A DNA stretch of 64,000 nucleotides from Nematostella vectensis. Taxonomy: Eukaryota; Cnidaria; Anthozoa; Actiniaria; Edwardsiidae. Below, in pieces: positions 1-12,446 of the stretch. The position numbers and the translations under genes were made by a program. A model generated the notes under the pieces. The model was given only the letters and a program-made list of their open reading frames with translations. It made no database searches and was not told the DNA's origin. Within the stretch, counting starts at the first letter, position 1. Each line of letters starts with the position of its first letter. The DNA is taken from NCBI RefSeq assembly GCF_932526225.1, contig NC_064036.1, positions 9,865,519 through 9,929,518 on the forward strand, given 5' to 3'.

Positions 1-1984
1 GAAATGGTTAAACGGCTTGAAGCAGTCGGCTCCCAGAACTGATTCAAAATGTGAATATTTACCTTTTCGTGGGGATTCTCATGAGCACGGTGTCGCCTGG
101 CGTTTCAGCGAAAAGAGTAGGAATATCGCTGTACGACGTCACGGGTCACATGATGACTCAGTCGGCCACTTAGTAAGCCAAAGGGCCTAACGGCATAATG
201 ATGAACCAAATTAGCATCTTACATTGAAAAAGTGAAGAGTAAAAAACTCCTAGAATACAGGGAGCTATTGATTAGATATCACTTATTTCTGTTAAGGCTC
301 TCTGGCGAAGCAGCTTTTTATTATGCAGCTGACTAGCGTAGAAAATGCGTGGGCGTCGACATCAAACTATCAAATATCCAATTCGATTTTGAGTTTTTTC
401 TTTCATTTTTATCACGTAGCTACCGAGTTTCGAATATCTGTACCTGCATTCTCTCCCAGACTGCAGCTCCCACACACACAAAATCTTTCAATATGAAAAC
501 CACCTGCGGAGATGTGTTGACGATGTTTAGGGACAATTTCTTAATCAATGAAAAAAACAAAATAACAATGGTAAAGAGTTCATGAGTTTAAGAAACATTA
601 AGGTTTAGAAACATTATGGAAATATGTGTTGGATTACCGGCTGTCAAGTGGTTACGAAACAGACACTGTATTTGTAGATGTGCTTAGCGCATGCGTGGGG
701 AGTTCTTGACGGAAATGAAGAAAGTAATGTATTTCCTATCAAACAAAAACAACGATAAGAAATGGGGATGGTTATACGAGGCACTAGAAATTCAGATTAT
801 CGCGGGTATGGTTAATAGGACTTTTTATAAAATATTGCCAGAACATCCAGCCTTAGGACTTGTTAGTCACATCAATGGGAGGGGGGGGGGGGGGTGGGCG
901 GTGCGGTTGGAGGGGGGGTTTGCGGACTCGGAGGGGGGGGGGGGGGGGGTTGGAGTGCGAGTTTCAATGAGCCCGAATGTCCATAACTAAAATCGCACAG
1001 GGACTTCATTATTGCTAGAAAGCTAGTAAAACAGCCTCAAGGCTGTCGGAAATATCCATTTAAATTAAAATTGAATTTTATTATTTTCTATTTGAAATCA
1101 AGTAATCCCCTGTTTTGTTTTGCGGATTTGTTTTTTTTTTCTGGGCCAGGATACAAAACATATTTTGGAAGGAAAATAAATTCTCGAACTCATTAAACGC
1201 GTATTTTTTCCTTTCATGTTTTGGTTAATAAAGGAGGTTGGCCAACGAGACGATTTTTTTCAGAGAAAGTCACGACCCTACTTTATCAATATATTTTTTA
1301 ATGAGGTAAAAATTCACCAGCGCCAGGTGTATTTTAGCATATTATGCCGTATTTGTGCGAAATATTTGATCCTTTCTTATTTAAATCAAAAGTAAAACGC
1401 TCTTGATGAAACAATAATACGGGATATTTAAATAGAGAAAAGTATAATTCCGAAAGGGGAATAATGTTGACGCTGATGCAATTATCTCTATCAGTGTTTG
1501 CTTTTGCATCTCAAATTTTTACAAATTCGGCAGTCTTTCATGCTAGAATAAAGTACTAGAAGGTCACTCAGCTCAGACTTATCATTAAAACTCACTCACT
1601 CACTCAAAAATCTCTCTATTAATTAAAAACAAAACACATAGACACCTGCGTGTTCGCTTTCTAAATATATTTGATATAACTCTAGTCTCTGGAGCATCCG
1701 ATGGCGGCGCAATAGCTTGTGAGCAGCTTATTTGGCGAGTGTTTAAGGTTCGGTTTATACTGGGGGCTATTTAGCAATTATACTTTCTATCATACCTACA
1801 GAGCTCAAACGACCTCCCTTGTTAATTGACCCTGCTGGAACCTCAACCTATCGCCCCGCTATTCATCTGAAAAAGGGTTCTGAATCAGCCGCTAACTACC
1901 TGTGGGTCAGAATGCGACAAGCTATGGCAAACTCAAACAACTTGGCAAGCCCACTTTTTTTTCTCAGTAAACTCACTACCGACA

Positions 1985-2142
1985 GAGCCGTAGCAGGCCT
2001 TTGGGGGGGGGGGGGGGGGGTGCACGGTACAGAAAAAAAGAAACAAGAAAGTTGCGGGGGCACAGCCACTCCCCTACTGGTCATTTTTTAAAATATTTGG
2101 GGGGGGGGGGGAGGTGTGTGCCCCACCTCCTGTTACGGCCCC
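1985..2142. mobile_element. MITE family A, copy 1
   Basis: The ends are GAGCCGTAGCAGG on the left and CCTGTTACGGCCC on the right, an imperfect terminal inverted repeat. The inside holds two long G runs and the phrase CCCCTACTGGTCATTTT, which recurs in the copy at 8229-8330. No transposase is encoded, so it is a non-autonomous element. The family assignment is mine, from copies inside this window only. Confidence 0.65.
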
Positions 2143-3216
2143 GACGGACAGCACTGACATAAAAAATGGGCGTCGTGTTTCCATTAGTATATCCAGTCAA
2201 TATTAGTTTTCCAATTATTCGATCTTAGGCTGTATTTCGTGATCTTGAGGTACCTCCCTATACGAGGCTGATTAGCTTTGACAAACTTATTATTTTCTAT
2301 TTCATAGCAACGCGCCGAATGGTCTCCGAGTGGGGTATGTAGTTTTTTAAATCCGCCATTGTCATACGCAACAATCGCCGATGGAACGGGAAAAGCGAAA
2401 ATTATTTCAAAAGTGTAAAAAAAGCGTGTGTTTGTAATTTCTATGAGGATTTCACTGATAATTTAGAGCGGATGGTCTGTTAAATAGCGCGAATTCTAAT
2501 AGATTTTTTTGTCTCTTGATTGTTGAGGTTTCCGACGGCCCTCCGGAAGTAACCTAGTTACAATGCCGCTTTTTAAACTCTTAATTAAAAGAGTTCCGAG
2601 GAACGAGCACATTTCTTAGCGCTTTCTAGTTATTCCGTTATTCAAACTAAAGAGATAGGGATTACATTTGAGGATTTTTGATAGAGGTCCCCAACCAAAA
2701 ATTGTGGGAAACCATTTCGGTGTTGACCAATGAAAACGCTTCAAGTATTCTGAATGACGGAAGCCATAAAGCGCTTTCGGCAAGAGTTTGCAAAATTTTG
2801 AAAACGGCAGTACAAAATCTTTAATAGATGTGAGCATCTATTTTCTTATGTTTCGGGTCCATATAGGGCCCTAGAGCACGCAGGCCCATTGTTAATGCCT
2901 TTAATGCCTTTGATTTCATATAAATTTTGGAAACTAATAAAAAAGTACCCTTTGGTTTGATAAATGGACAAACTATATTTCAAAGCATATATTATTTTCC
3001 AATGTTTCAAAGAGGCACATCCGGGATTGAAAAGAGTTTTTATTGTCATTTCCAAGCTCGAAAACAGTCAAGTTACGCGGAATTACCAAAATAACCATAG
3101 AGGGTAATTAAATAAATGCATAATTCGGGTTGAAATGCCTCACATTAAGCGGATGGAATCGAGGGAAATAGTACTTTCAGGTTTCAGTACAGACTGTACA
3201 TTTCCTCAAACTTAAG

Positions 3217-3329
3217 CAGTCTCGTACCCAGACGCAGCGCAATGCATTTTGGAGAGGTTTAATAAACGCACGGTGCATAACGGTCAGGATGCTGTTCGAA
3301 GACGGAATTCGCGACTGGGTACGAGTCTG
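3217..3329. mobile_element. Short inverted-repeat element (CTCGTACCCAG ends)
   Basis: The left end CAGTCTCGTACCCAGACGC is matched by the right end GCGACTGGGTACGAGTCTG, whose reverse complement differs at two of 19 positions. The element is about 113 bp with no coding capacity. A target-site duplication is not obvious. Confidence 0.65.
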
Positions 3330-4463
3330 AAACAAAAGTCTAAGCAAATAGATCCTGCGTATGTAATCTATTTCTTATAATTTTTTTATCTATTTGTAGC
3401 ACTTGAGTAAAGTAGACAGGAAAATTATATGTATTTTTTACACCCTGTCATCATGTTGAAAGTGGCCTACCCACGCAGGCGTCGTAAACCTTGAAGCAGA
3501 GTATTCTAGAGTCCTTGTAACTAAGAGAATCTGCCTTCTCGCGGAAGCCTTGTGTTTAGTCGGCAAACATTTGGCAGAGTCGAATATCATGGCGAAAATC
3601 ATTTTCAAACACTGCTAAATTATTTTTTCGGTTTTGAATGACCGGCGTGCTATATGCTAATTTGGCAATGCATTATACCAAAAAGAATTTACTGTTAGAA
3701 CGGTAATTTGGCATTTATGTCCATCTAAAAATAAAACTCATACTCAATAAAACTCATACTCAATAAAACTGATTTCGAGGAATGTTATGGTCTCCCTATT
3801 ACCTCGATTGTGAAATGAAAATAGCATATTGGGTTCTGTTTTTACATGATTGGATGCATAAACGAAGAAGGGACGGGACTACTTCTCTCCTGCGCCAGCG
3901 ACCACAAGTTAGCGCCATAGAACCTCCATAAAACGGGCACTCTCCCGATTTGCCGGTCAGTAAATCTTTGTAAATATCTTCATTTAGCGGAAACCTCTAT
4001 TTTTCACGGTCTCCTCCTTAAAAATCTAAGCATTTTTAACCTCTACTAAAAGATGACAAATTTGTTTGATATTAAGGGAGAAATAAAGAAAATTATAGCC
4101 TGTGTGCTAGTTTTCTTAGCATTTGCCAAAATGTGACAGTTCGCAGGGAAAAAGCCGCCAAGACTGGTTTCACCGCGCGGTACTGAAACTAGCGTTTTTA
4201 AACACTGGCTGTCACACTTTGATAAACGGTCTTGTCTGGCGAATGGTGCATTTATTGGGTTTTTACTATATCATCTTAGTATGACTGTCGTTTTTTTTAT
4301 ACAGTTATTCAAGCAAGGTTGAGCTGTTGCATCACGGCGAGGGTAAGAAATCATCTAGCACCAATGAAACATGAACACTTTAACTTTGCAACTCTGCTTG
4401 GAAAAGGTGTGCGAACAATAAAAAGATAAAGGCAGATTAACGATGGAGCCATCGAGTGCTTTC

Positions 4464-4588
4464 AGGGCCGTAGCAGGGGGTGGGGCACTGGGGGCATGAG
4501 CCCCCACAATATTTTCTTAATGTTTCTGTATTGTGCCCCCCCCCCCCCCCCACCCCTCCCAATCTTACGTGGCCTGCTACGGCTCTGG
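4464..4588. mobile_element. MITE family A, copy 2
   Basis: The left end AGGGCCGTAGCAGG pairs with the right end CCTGCTACGGCTCTGG. The inside is a G-rich arm (GGGGGTGGGGCACTGGGGGC) followed by a C homopolymer, so the whole element could fold into a hairpin. It is the cleanest copy of the family in the window. Confidence 0.7.
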
Positions 4589-5212
4589 CTTTTCAGGACC
4601 TTTTCACTTGACTTTTTTTTTAAAGTTGTGCTAAAATCAACTATAAAAATACCCTTGTATTTCAATTGTGTATTTTTAGCTTGTAATAATCGAGATTGAA
4701 GAAATATAACACAACATGGAAGATCTTCTATTTCATATTTTATACATGGATAACGTTTTTCTTTCTCTGGGAAACTTGATTTTAAATACGTATCAATTAT
4801 ATTTTGTACTCAATTCCGTCCCTTTCAAACCTCCCTTAGTAATCCTTCTTGGCAATACTTCATTTTGGATAAAAACAACTTAATACAGGATCTACTAGAG
4901 GTAGTTAGAGGCATTACATGCTTTTTGGGTTTATGAATAGTCCGCTAATTGAGCCTTCATGAATATTTAATCCCTTTTTAAAAAAATATTAAAGCCTTTG
5001 GTTGTTCTATTCAATCCATGGATTGCAATTTTTAGTATGTTAATGAAAAAAAAGTATCCGATAGCCTTTGGATATTTAAGAAACATGTATAACTACTACT
5101 GTTTAAACCTGGAGTCGCTTTTAGTTTTGCTTATTTGCTCATAAAGTTTTCTACCTTTATCTAAATAGGGGTTAGTTGTATAAGAATAGATGACATCTCG
5201 TGGATCACAGTT

Positions 5213-8200
5213 CTATGTTATCTTTTTGGCTGTGCCGAATATGAGAAAGACAACGCATCCTATGATCAAGATGACGGCGTTGATGTGAAAGATGGTACTC
5301 CAGATGTGTGTCAGCTCCAAAATGTGTCCAGATATTGGTACAATAACAATTCCTGAAAAAACAAAGAGCAGCATTATAGCAAGATTCCTCTGATAAAAAC
5401 ATGATATCAAAAATTACCTGAAAATGCCCCTGCAGCATTCATAAGACCTGAGAGAAAAGAAGGAAAACATCCCTTTGAGAAATTGAATCATACCAGCAAA
5501 AACGTAGTGGAAACCTTGAGAGGTGTGCTCGTCTCTAGATTTCCTCAAGAACATAGACAGCAGAATTTCCATTTGCTTTTAATAAACACAACACAGCCCA
5601 ATCGCACTGATACGGTACAACACAACACAGCCCAATCGCACTGATAAGGTACAACACAGCACAGCCCAATTGCACTGATACGGTACAACACAACACAGCC
5701 CAATCGCACTGATACGGTACAACACAGCACAGCCCAATTGCACTGATACGGTACAACACAACACAGCCCAATTGCACTGATACGGTACAACACAACACAG
5801 CCCAATCGCACTGACACGGTACAACACAACACAGCCCAATTGCACTGATACGGTACAACACAACACAGCCCAATCGCACTGATACGGTACAACACAACAC
5901 CGCCCAATCGCACTGACACGGTACAACACAGCCCAATTGCACTGATACGGTACAACACAACACAGCCCAATCGCACCGATACGGTACAACACAACACAGC
6001 CCAATCGCACTGATACGGTACAACACAACACAGCCCAATCGCACTGATACGGTACAACACAACACAGCCCAATCGCACCGATACGGTACAATACAACTCA
6101 GCCCAATCGCACTCACACGGTACAATATAACACAGCCCAATTGCACTGATAAGGTACAACACAACACCGCCCAATCTCACTGACACGGTACAACACAACA
6201 CAGCCCAATTGCACTGATACGGTACAACACAACACAGCCCAATCGCACTCACACGGTACAACACAAGACAGCCCAATCGCACCGATACGGTACAACACAA
6301 CACAGCCCAATCGCACTCACACGGTACAACACAAGACAGCCCAATTGCTATGATAAGGTACAACACAACACAACACAGCCCAATCGCACCGATACGGCAC
6401 ACAGAGCACAGCACAGCCTAATACCGCACGGCAAGGTTCAACACGGCACGGCAACAACACAACATGATATAATAATCAAAAATTATCAACCATGCAAAGC
6501 TGCACAGCAACCTTGGCATTGTAGACACTAGGAAAACACCTTGTTACCGCTCGGTCCTAGATTCCTAAAAGCTCAACACTTAGGCCTTTCCTCCTATTGA
6601 GGGGAGTACGAACTCTGCACTATCAACTGAAAGAAACAGGGTGGTCTTTGAAACTTTTTAACCTTTTTAAATTTAATTTTCAAGTTTCCTGGGCAAATTT
6701 TCGGATATTTCGCTTAAACGTAAAAGAAGCATAAGGCAAGAAAAACAATGACCCAGTCCTCCTTTCTTAAAGTCCTTCCCCCTCCTGGATCCGTCTCTGA
6801 GTCAACCCCGAGAACAATAATAATCCCTGGATGTCATATGAGGTTATGTGTGGCACTCACCAAATAAGGACCCAGCAAACTGTGGAGACATGTCTTGTGG
6901 TACCACAGGACACCCACAGTTTCCTAGTGCACTGAACCCCATGGTGACCATGATCAAGAACATGGCCTGCCCAAAGGTGGCCGCCCAGTCTAGAAGTAAC
7001 ATACACAGGGCTCCTCCACACATCGACACAGTCTGTAACGGAAAACAAGAACTTTTTAAACAAATTTGAGATACATTGATGACAATATGCATATATGTAA
7101 TAGAATAATTTAATTATTTAGTCTTTAGATCAAAGAGAACTAGTTTATCAAACCGTGAACACTAAATGTCATAATGCAAAATGAAATGCAATAGATGTTT
7201 TTAAATAATTGGAATAGCTGATTTTGATAAGGTTGTTCACCCAAAAGCATTTCCAATTTGGAAATGTCTGCAGAAATGGCTGCATATTTGAATTAACTAG
7301 ACTTTGAAAGCAGTCTACAGTACTAATCTATTAATCTGTGATGCATCTGATATTCTATACACCTGCCAAATGTTAATAAATAATGAGATATATGACATCC
7401 CTAACATTGTCATTTAGGTGGACAACATTTTCACGATCAACTATATAGTCTCTACAACTTACCTGGAATAATTTCCGGACAAATGTCAATGAAAAACCTA
7501 GAAAGAAAAAAAACATGTAACAAGTATGGTTGGCATTTTAAACCCAATGATATACAGGCCATCCATAAACCCCTATTCTGTGATTATACATCATCAGAGA
7601 CAATGGCAACCATTTTATTTGGGGGGAGGGGGGAGGAATTTGAAGGGGAAAATGCTTCCTGTAAATAATGGGGGTTGAATACCATTTGAAAACTATTTAA
7701 TTCTATTATTTATGGGAAATGCATTACCCTCAATGATGGTTCTTAGGTGCAGCACCGTGCAATGCAATACATATGTGCAGTATACGGTATGCATAGATAG
7801 ACAACACGGCAAGACAAACCTGATTTTATCATGCAATCTGCCAGTAGCCCTGCTACAGTAGAAAAAGGAAAGAAGACTATCCATGGCATGACGTTAAAAA
7901 CCCATTTCTAGAAAAAATAACTATGCTTTTAGCAAAAGTAATATCAAAATGAAATTATAGTGTAAACAAGTGTACATTTATCAAGACAGACATGCAGAGA
8001 TTTGGTGCAATTTTGACATTGAAAAGTTACCAATGAACCAAGATGTAAATTCTGTAACCTTTTGCTAGCTACGGTATCCAGCAATATGAGCAACTATAGT
8101 TAATCTCATGGCTCTCTTTCCGTTAGTAATGGCAAGACTCTTTTTCTGTTAGCGAGATGTAAGGTTTAAATGCCTTGAAAGAGCTGAAAAGGTCTCGAAG

Positions 8201-11200
8201 TATTGGCAGGCAAAACACAGAAACATTATTGGGGGAACAACCATGCCCCTACTGGTCATTTCCATATAATTTATGAAAATATTGGGGGAAAATGCACCTC
8301 CAGTGCCCTACCCCCTGCTACAGCCCTGGAAGGACCAAACACATTGAAAGGTATTTACAAAGCCATTATTTCTTCTTTAACATCTGAATTCTTTCATTTA
8401 GTTATGTTCACTTTCTGAGTGATAAATTTCTATGATGTGCAACTTATGATGTGCCAGTCAATACCTCACTTTCAGGATATGTCTCCTCAAAATACAAAGG
8501 CAGCCAGGAAAACACATTCCAGAAAGCTGCACTTTGACAGAAGCAAGTTATTATTGTAGCCCTGCCAGAGAAGTAAACAAGAGGTATTTTCATTTATTAA
8601 AAGAATGATTAAATGATACACTTCAATGTCATGAAGGAAACTGAATGAAAGTGAGAATGTTGGTTGCCCACATGTCTTAGTCATATTTATTATGTTGATT
8701 CACATCTATTATCTTGAAGGCAGCTAAGTAGAGAACATGCTTCATCATTATCATCATTGCCATCATCATTATTACAACCATCTTTATTATTATTAACAGC
8801 CTCAGCAACTCACCCCAACACCACCAGTTAGTGTTCTTATTTTTTGACCTGCATCTCTTAGACTTTAAGGTGTTTACCAATCAACAAGGAGCTATGTACC
8901 ACAAGTGTTCAAAATGGCATTTTACCCTTAAAAGCCTCCTTCACTAGGTCTAAAGTACACTAGACCTCTGCATGCTGAATTAAATGCTTATGACCATCTA
9001 CCTTGCTGCCAGGAAATACCTCCTCAAAATAAAGAGGAAGCCAAGAAAACAAATTCCAGAATGCCCCTGCTTGACAGAACTGTGCAATAATAATTGCCCT
9101 ACAACACAGAGAAGGCAATACATTTAACAAACATTTACAGTACTATCAACACAATGTAATCCTACAATGTGCAAAATTTAGACTATGTGCACAGTGATAA
9201 TTTCTTAAATTAGGGAAGTTTTTTTGTCAGAAACTTACCAAACACCAGCATGCTGTAAAAATAAGCTGTATGGTACGCTGGCCCTCTCTTTCGATGTAGC
9301 CTCTAATAATTTGATGTCCCCTAATGAAATTTCTTGTCTATTTTTTTCCATTCCAGGTCCAACTAAATAAAATGTCCATAGCCACGCCCAAAGCAGTCCT
9401 GCTGCTCCTTGGGCTAAGAATACACTTGGCCAGCCAAAATACATCAGTATAACAGATCCAACACTCCCCATCACTAATGTACTGAAATAAAACAGAAATA
9501 AGAAATGGAAGTGATGAGATTGAAGCAAGAATAAAATAACAAAGTTCAGTAAAAGGCACTGCTTCTGTGATTTAACATTTAATTTTCTTATATTTTTTTT
9601 GCAAATACATATTTTTATACATATTTTCTGATACATAATAGTTCAATTTCACCAAAATTAGAACGATTGGGAAATAGTGGAGCCCAACTTAAAATACACA
9701 CTACTGCTCTTTTTTGTATCAGTAGCAAATGTGAAAAGTTTTTCTTATCTCACCCAACTGGTCCAGCAGAAAATACAGAACTGGTGAGTAAAGTTCTCTC
9801 CTTCAGGGGTATTCTTTTGGCTATGATATTAGTCAGCGATGGGTAATGAAGACCTATAAGGAGAAAGTTGAGAATGACATGTTAACTTTAAACTATTGTC
9901 TGGCTACCATCATCTTTGATGGTGGTTGACTGACGTAATAGAATGGGAAATCTTATATACATATAGATAGTTATACATAGTAAGGGAGTGTAGTTTCCAG
10001 CCCTGAAATCAACATCAAAATATCGTGTTGATTGAAAACAAAGTCAAAATCAGTATAAAAAAAGGAAGTGTCTAAAAACTTGAGAGCCAGGGATATATGC
10101 CCTAATACTATACAGTAGATACCCTACAAGCTTTATAATTTTGCAAAGTTTAGCTGTCCCATTTGACCCTGCCCATACAAGTCACCACTACAAGAATCAA
10201 GTATATCAGATACATGTAATCACCTATGATATATCTTCAGTTAAAACTAGTTCACCTTGGGAAAGCCCTGTAACAACTCTTGATAATATCACCATCACAA
10301 TTGGTGGGAAAAACAAGAATGCCTTTCCAGGAAGAAATGGCACAGCAAGTGTACAGAAAGACCAGATAATAGCAGCATATCCCAAGACAACCTCTCCACC
10401 GTACTTGTCGCTAAGATAACCTCCAACAATCTGTGCAGGTGTGTAGCCCCAGAAAAATGCTGACATCACAGCGCCCTAAGATGGGTGGAAAAATTGGATT
10501 CAGAATGGCTCAAGTTCATAAGACTCATACCCCTTTCCTTATGACTTAAAGCTGGTAAAATTACATAACCTATACTGTAATATGCACTTCAATATAATGT
10601 TGCTTTATCACTATCAGATAAGGATTTTTTAATGACTTTTCAATAGAGGTTTATTGTAAATTACACCAAGGTCCATGCCCGTACCCAGGATTTTTCTTGG
10701 GGGGGGGTCCGAAATCCGAAAAAATGGACCTAGTTTTTCCAGGGGGGGAGGGGGGAGTTCTCTGATAAAAATCGCACCCCCGAAAAAACAAAATAGATTT
10801 TCTATGCCTTTGCAGTATCTCCACAGGATGTTTATTGTCATATTCGGCTACATACCAGACTGATCTAGGTTATGCTTTATAGTTTTGTCTACAAAAAGCA
10901 TGTCTATTGAGAACCGAACATGGACCTGCGGCCGTTGTGGGGGGTGCGTTCGCACCCCCTGCACCACCCCCCTAGTGCTAAGAATAGGTATAATTCAACT
11001 TTATAAGCGTGGTTATATTGCATGGTTATATTTCACCCATAGAACCAGCCTGTCGAGGTCACATGTGTGAGTTGGAGGTGGAACAAGGCCGGCAGATGGG
11101 GAGGGGTAGGAGAGAAGAGAAAAAAAAGGGAGAAGACACCAAATTTACTAATTGGATTTAACACCCCTTAGGGAACTGGCTTTTATAGAACAGATTTCCA

Positions 11201-11770
11201 AAGCATCTTCTCCCTTCTTTTTCTTCTCCTCTACCCCCCCCCCCCCCCCCCCCCCTCTTACTGTCTCGTTCTCCTTCGTTCTCTATGCAGCCAATATTCC
11301 CTTATAAAGAAAAAGGTTGAAATACTTGAGTGGACTTTGCAAAAAAAAAACATAAAGTGTGTCCACGTATTCATCAATTTATCCTCCATACGGATTTTTA
11401 TACTACAAATTAGAACCTACACACTTCATTTAAGTAAGCACGCATAAGAATAACTAATTATATTTATCCATCCATCAGACACACGGAGATGTTCTTATAC
11501 TACGCGATATTATTATTCTGCGAGGACAGTACTTACATCAGCTTCTTTATCCCAAGTCAGATCTTTACTCATAGCAGCCATACATAGCGGAATCGCCGAT
11601 CTGGCCGAGTAGAGAAGCATAGTGCCAATAAACATTGAAGCAATCCATATTCGCTTTTTCTCGTCAGGCCATGGGATGATCAAGTTATCAGCGTTAGAGC
11701 TGCTTGGTTTTACTGACATAGCTATGGACAACCTTGACGCTTTTGTTTTAGGAGAATAGGAATAGCTCAT
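5213..11770 (-). CDS. SLC17A9: SLC17A9-like vesicular nucleotide transporter (MFS), with mutually exclusive exons
   Basis: Major facilitator of the SLC17 family; orthologues load ATP into secretory vesicles using membrane potential. Exons in transcript order: 11537-11770, 10256-10475, 9754-9853, 9239-9481, then either 9002-9098 or 8465-8561, then 7820-7907, 7463-7497, 6861-7032, 5418-5447, 5213-5352. All junctions are GT-AG and in phase, giving 452 aa against 436 in human. Family landmarks are YSARSAIPLC in TM1, SAFFWGYTPAQIVGGYLSD in TM2 and its loop, GLSQGLHYPSLT in TM4, SWLPLYFEE in TM7, VRKLFQ, and DMSPQFAGSLFG in TM10. The start ATG at 11770 opens a polar cytoplasmic tail before TM1. The intron between the third-last and second-last exons holds a 34-bp minisatellite, and one intron holds a MITE fragment. 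Close SLC17 relatives (sialin, VGLUT) are possible, but the TM1-TM2 match favours SLC17A9. Confidence 0.88.
5584..6410. repeat. 34-bp minisatellite, about 24 copies
   Basis: The unit is about GCCCAATCGCACTGATACGG followed by TACAACACAACACA, with variants such as AATTGC for AATCGC. It lies in the intron between transporter exons 6861-7032 and 5418-5447. Because 34 is not a multiple of three and the unit has no stop on the minus strand, all three minus frames stay open across most of the array. That explains the long Cys-rich open frames here; I do not regard them as genes. Confidence 0.95.
6861..7032 (-). other. SLC17A9-like exon covering TM9-TM10
   Basis: Coding exon of the transporter gene that ends at 5213, in frame after VRKLFQ and ending in LFG. 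It carries the conserved DMSPQFAGSLFG stretch. The acceptor is TTACAG and the donor GTGAGT on the minus strand. It is listed because it fixes the reading frame next to the minisatellite intron. Confidence 0.88.
8229..8330. mobile_element. MITE family A, partial copy
   Basis: It shares CCCCTACTGGTCATTT with the copy at 1985-2142 and ends in CCCCTGCTACAGCCCTGG, which resembles the family's right terminus. The left terminus is missing or decayed. It lies in an intron of the SLC17A9-like gene. Confidence 0.5.
8465..8561 (-). other. Mutually exclusive exon B of the SLC17A9-like gene
   Basis: 97-nt exon with a CAG acceptor and a GTATTG donor. After the base that completes the split Trp codon it encodes 32 residues, including CFCQSAAFWNVFSWLPLYF, ending ETYPESE. 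It matches exon A (9002-9098) in length, phase and 22 of 32 residues, and corresponds to TM7 plus the following loop. Read after exon A it would be out of frame and stop within the exon, at TTTGTATTTTGA. Confidence 0.85.
9002..9098 (-). other. Mutually exclusive exon A of the SLC17A9-like gene
   Basis: 97-nt exon with a TTGTAG acceptor and a GTAGAT donor. It encodes 32 residues including QFCQAGAFWNLFSWLPLYF, ending EVFPGSK. The upstream exon (9239-9481) ends in TG, and the first G of this exon or of exon B completes TGG (Trp). If both are skipped, TG joins the AAATGG of exon 7820-7907 and makes an immediate TGA. Exactly one copy is therefore needed. Confidence 0.85.
10672..10990. mobile_element. 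Family B-like element(s), degraded
   Basis: It begins with GCCCGTACCCAGGATTTT followed by a G run. It ends with a G/C hairpin around GGGGTGCGTTCGCACCCC, as in the family B copies at 13875-14047 and 15185-15336. The right terminus is unclear, so two partial copies may be joined. It lies in the first half of the SLC17A9-like gene, between coding exons 1 and 2. Confidence 0.4.
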
Positions 11771-12446
11771 GTGCTGGCTGATTTGACTTTTCTCTTATAA
11801 GTTATAGAGTCTAAACAACTGTTTATCTTATCGAAAACAAACTGCAACCACTAGGAACTCATTCAATCGAATATAAAAACAGTGTTTTACGCATGGATGC
11901 GGCAATAATATTTTGCCTTGGCGTTAACTAAAAAAGTTTGAAGAAACTAAAAGAGAGCGAAGGTGAGTATGAGCTCCAGGAATTCCCCGTGGCAAACCTG
12001 CCACGTCCCTAGCTTGGGTTTCTATGTGACTTCAAGTAATAGATTTAGGCACTGCGTAAAAAGAGGAGCGGGAAGCAGAGTAACCAGGCAATGAAGGAAC
12101 AGTGTCCGGAGAGTTTTCGATAAACAAATTTCACTTCGAAAACCTTCCGAAGCTTAACAAAGCACTTGACAGCAATAGCTTGATTGTTAATCACAATCCG
12201 GATCAAAATTTACATCTAAATTATCTCTTTAATGTTTTTTTTGCCCCTTTATTATTAGGCTCATTTTCTTTGCATTTTCTTCACATTTGTACTATGTAAA
12301 GTTTCTAACAACAGCTCTCCGAATACTATCCGACCATTTGAATACCGCTGACCTAAATCAACACGAAACAGGCAGACATTTTGGATTTTGGAGCGAAGCG
12401 TGCAATATTTACCAAGAGTTCAATTATTTTCGCGGTTTCCGTGACA
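11771..12446. promoter_or_regulatory. Head-to-head promoter interval, SLC17A9-like / TADA3
   Basis: The start codons of the minus-strand transporter (11770) and plus-strand TADA3 (12447) are 676 bp apart and diverge, so this interval must hold both promoters and 5' UTRs. A TATA-like ATATAAAA occurs near 11870. No other element can be called with confidence. Confidence 0.5.

Larger units (their letters stand above)
1..5212. other. Gene-poor interval with scattered MITEs
   Basis: I see no convincing coding exon in this stretch. The short open frames have no recognisable domain, no splice-consistent partners, and several run through G homopolymers (about 881-895, 931-950, 2002-2020 and 2098-2111). 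It holds inverted-repeat elements at 1985-2142, 3217-3329 and 4464-4588, listed separately. The right part includes the 3' flank of the transporter gene that ends at 5213 on the minus strand. The rest is AT-rich and unremarkable. Confidence 0.6.

Noticed and set aside
2616-3055. Two adjacent minus-strand open frames of about 70 residues
   Set aside because: No domain, no compatible splice sites joining them, and AT-rich composition like the surrounding non-coding DNA.
5535-6414. Cys-rich open frames up to 289 residues on the minus strand
   Set aside because: They arise from a 34-bp minisatellite without stops that lies in an intron of the SLC17A9-like gene.
7820-7907. An apparently missing TM8 exon in the SLC17A9-like gene
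   Set aside because: At first the segment seemed absent. The exon beginning KWVFNVMPW and ending GLLADCMIKS was then found here in the right phase, so the transporter is complete.
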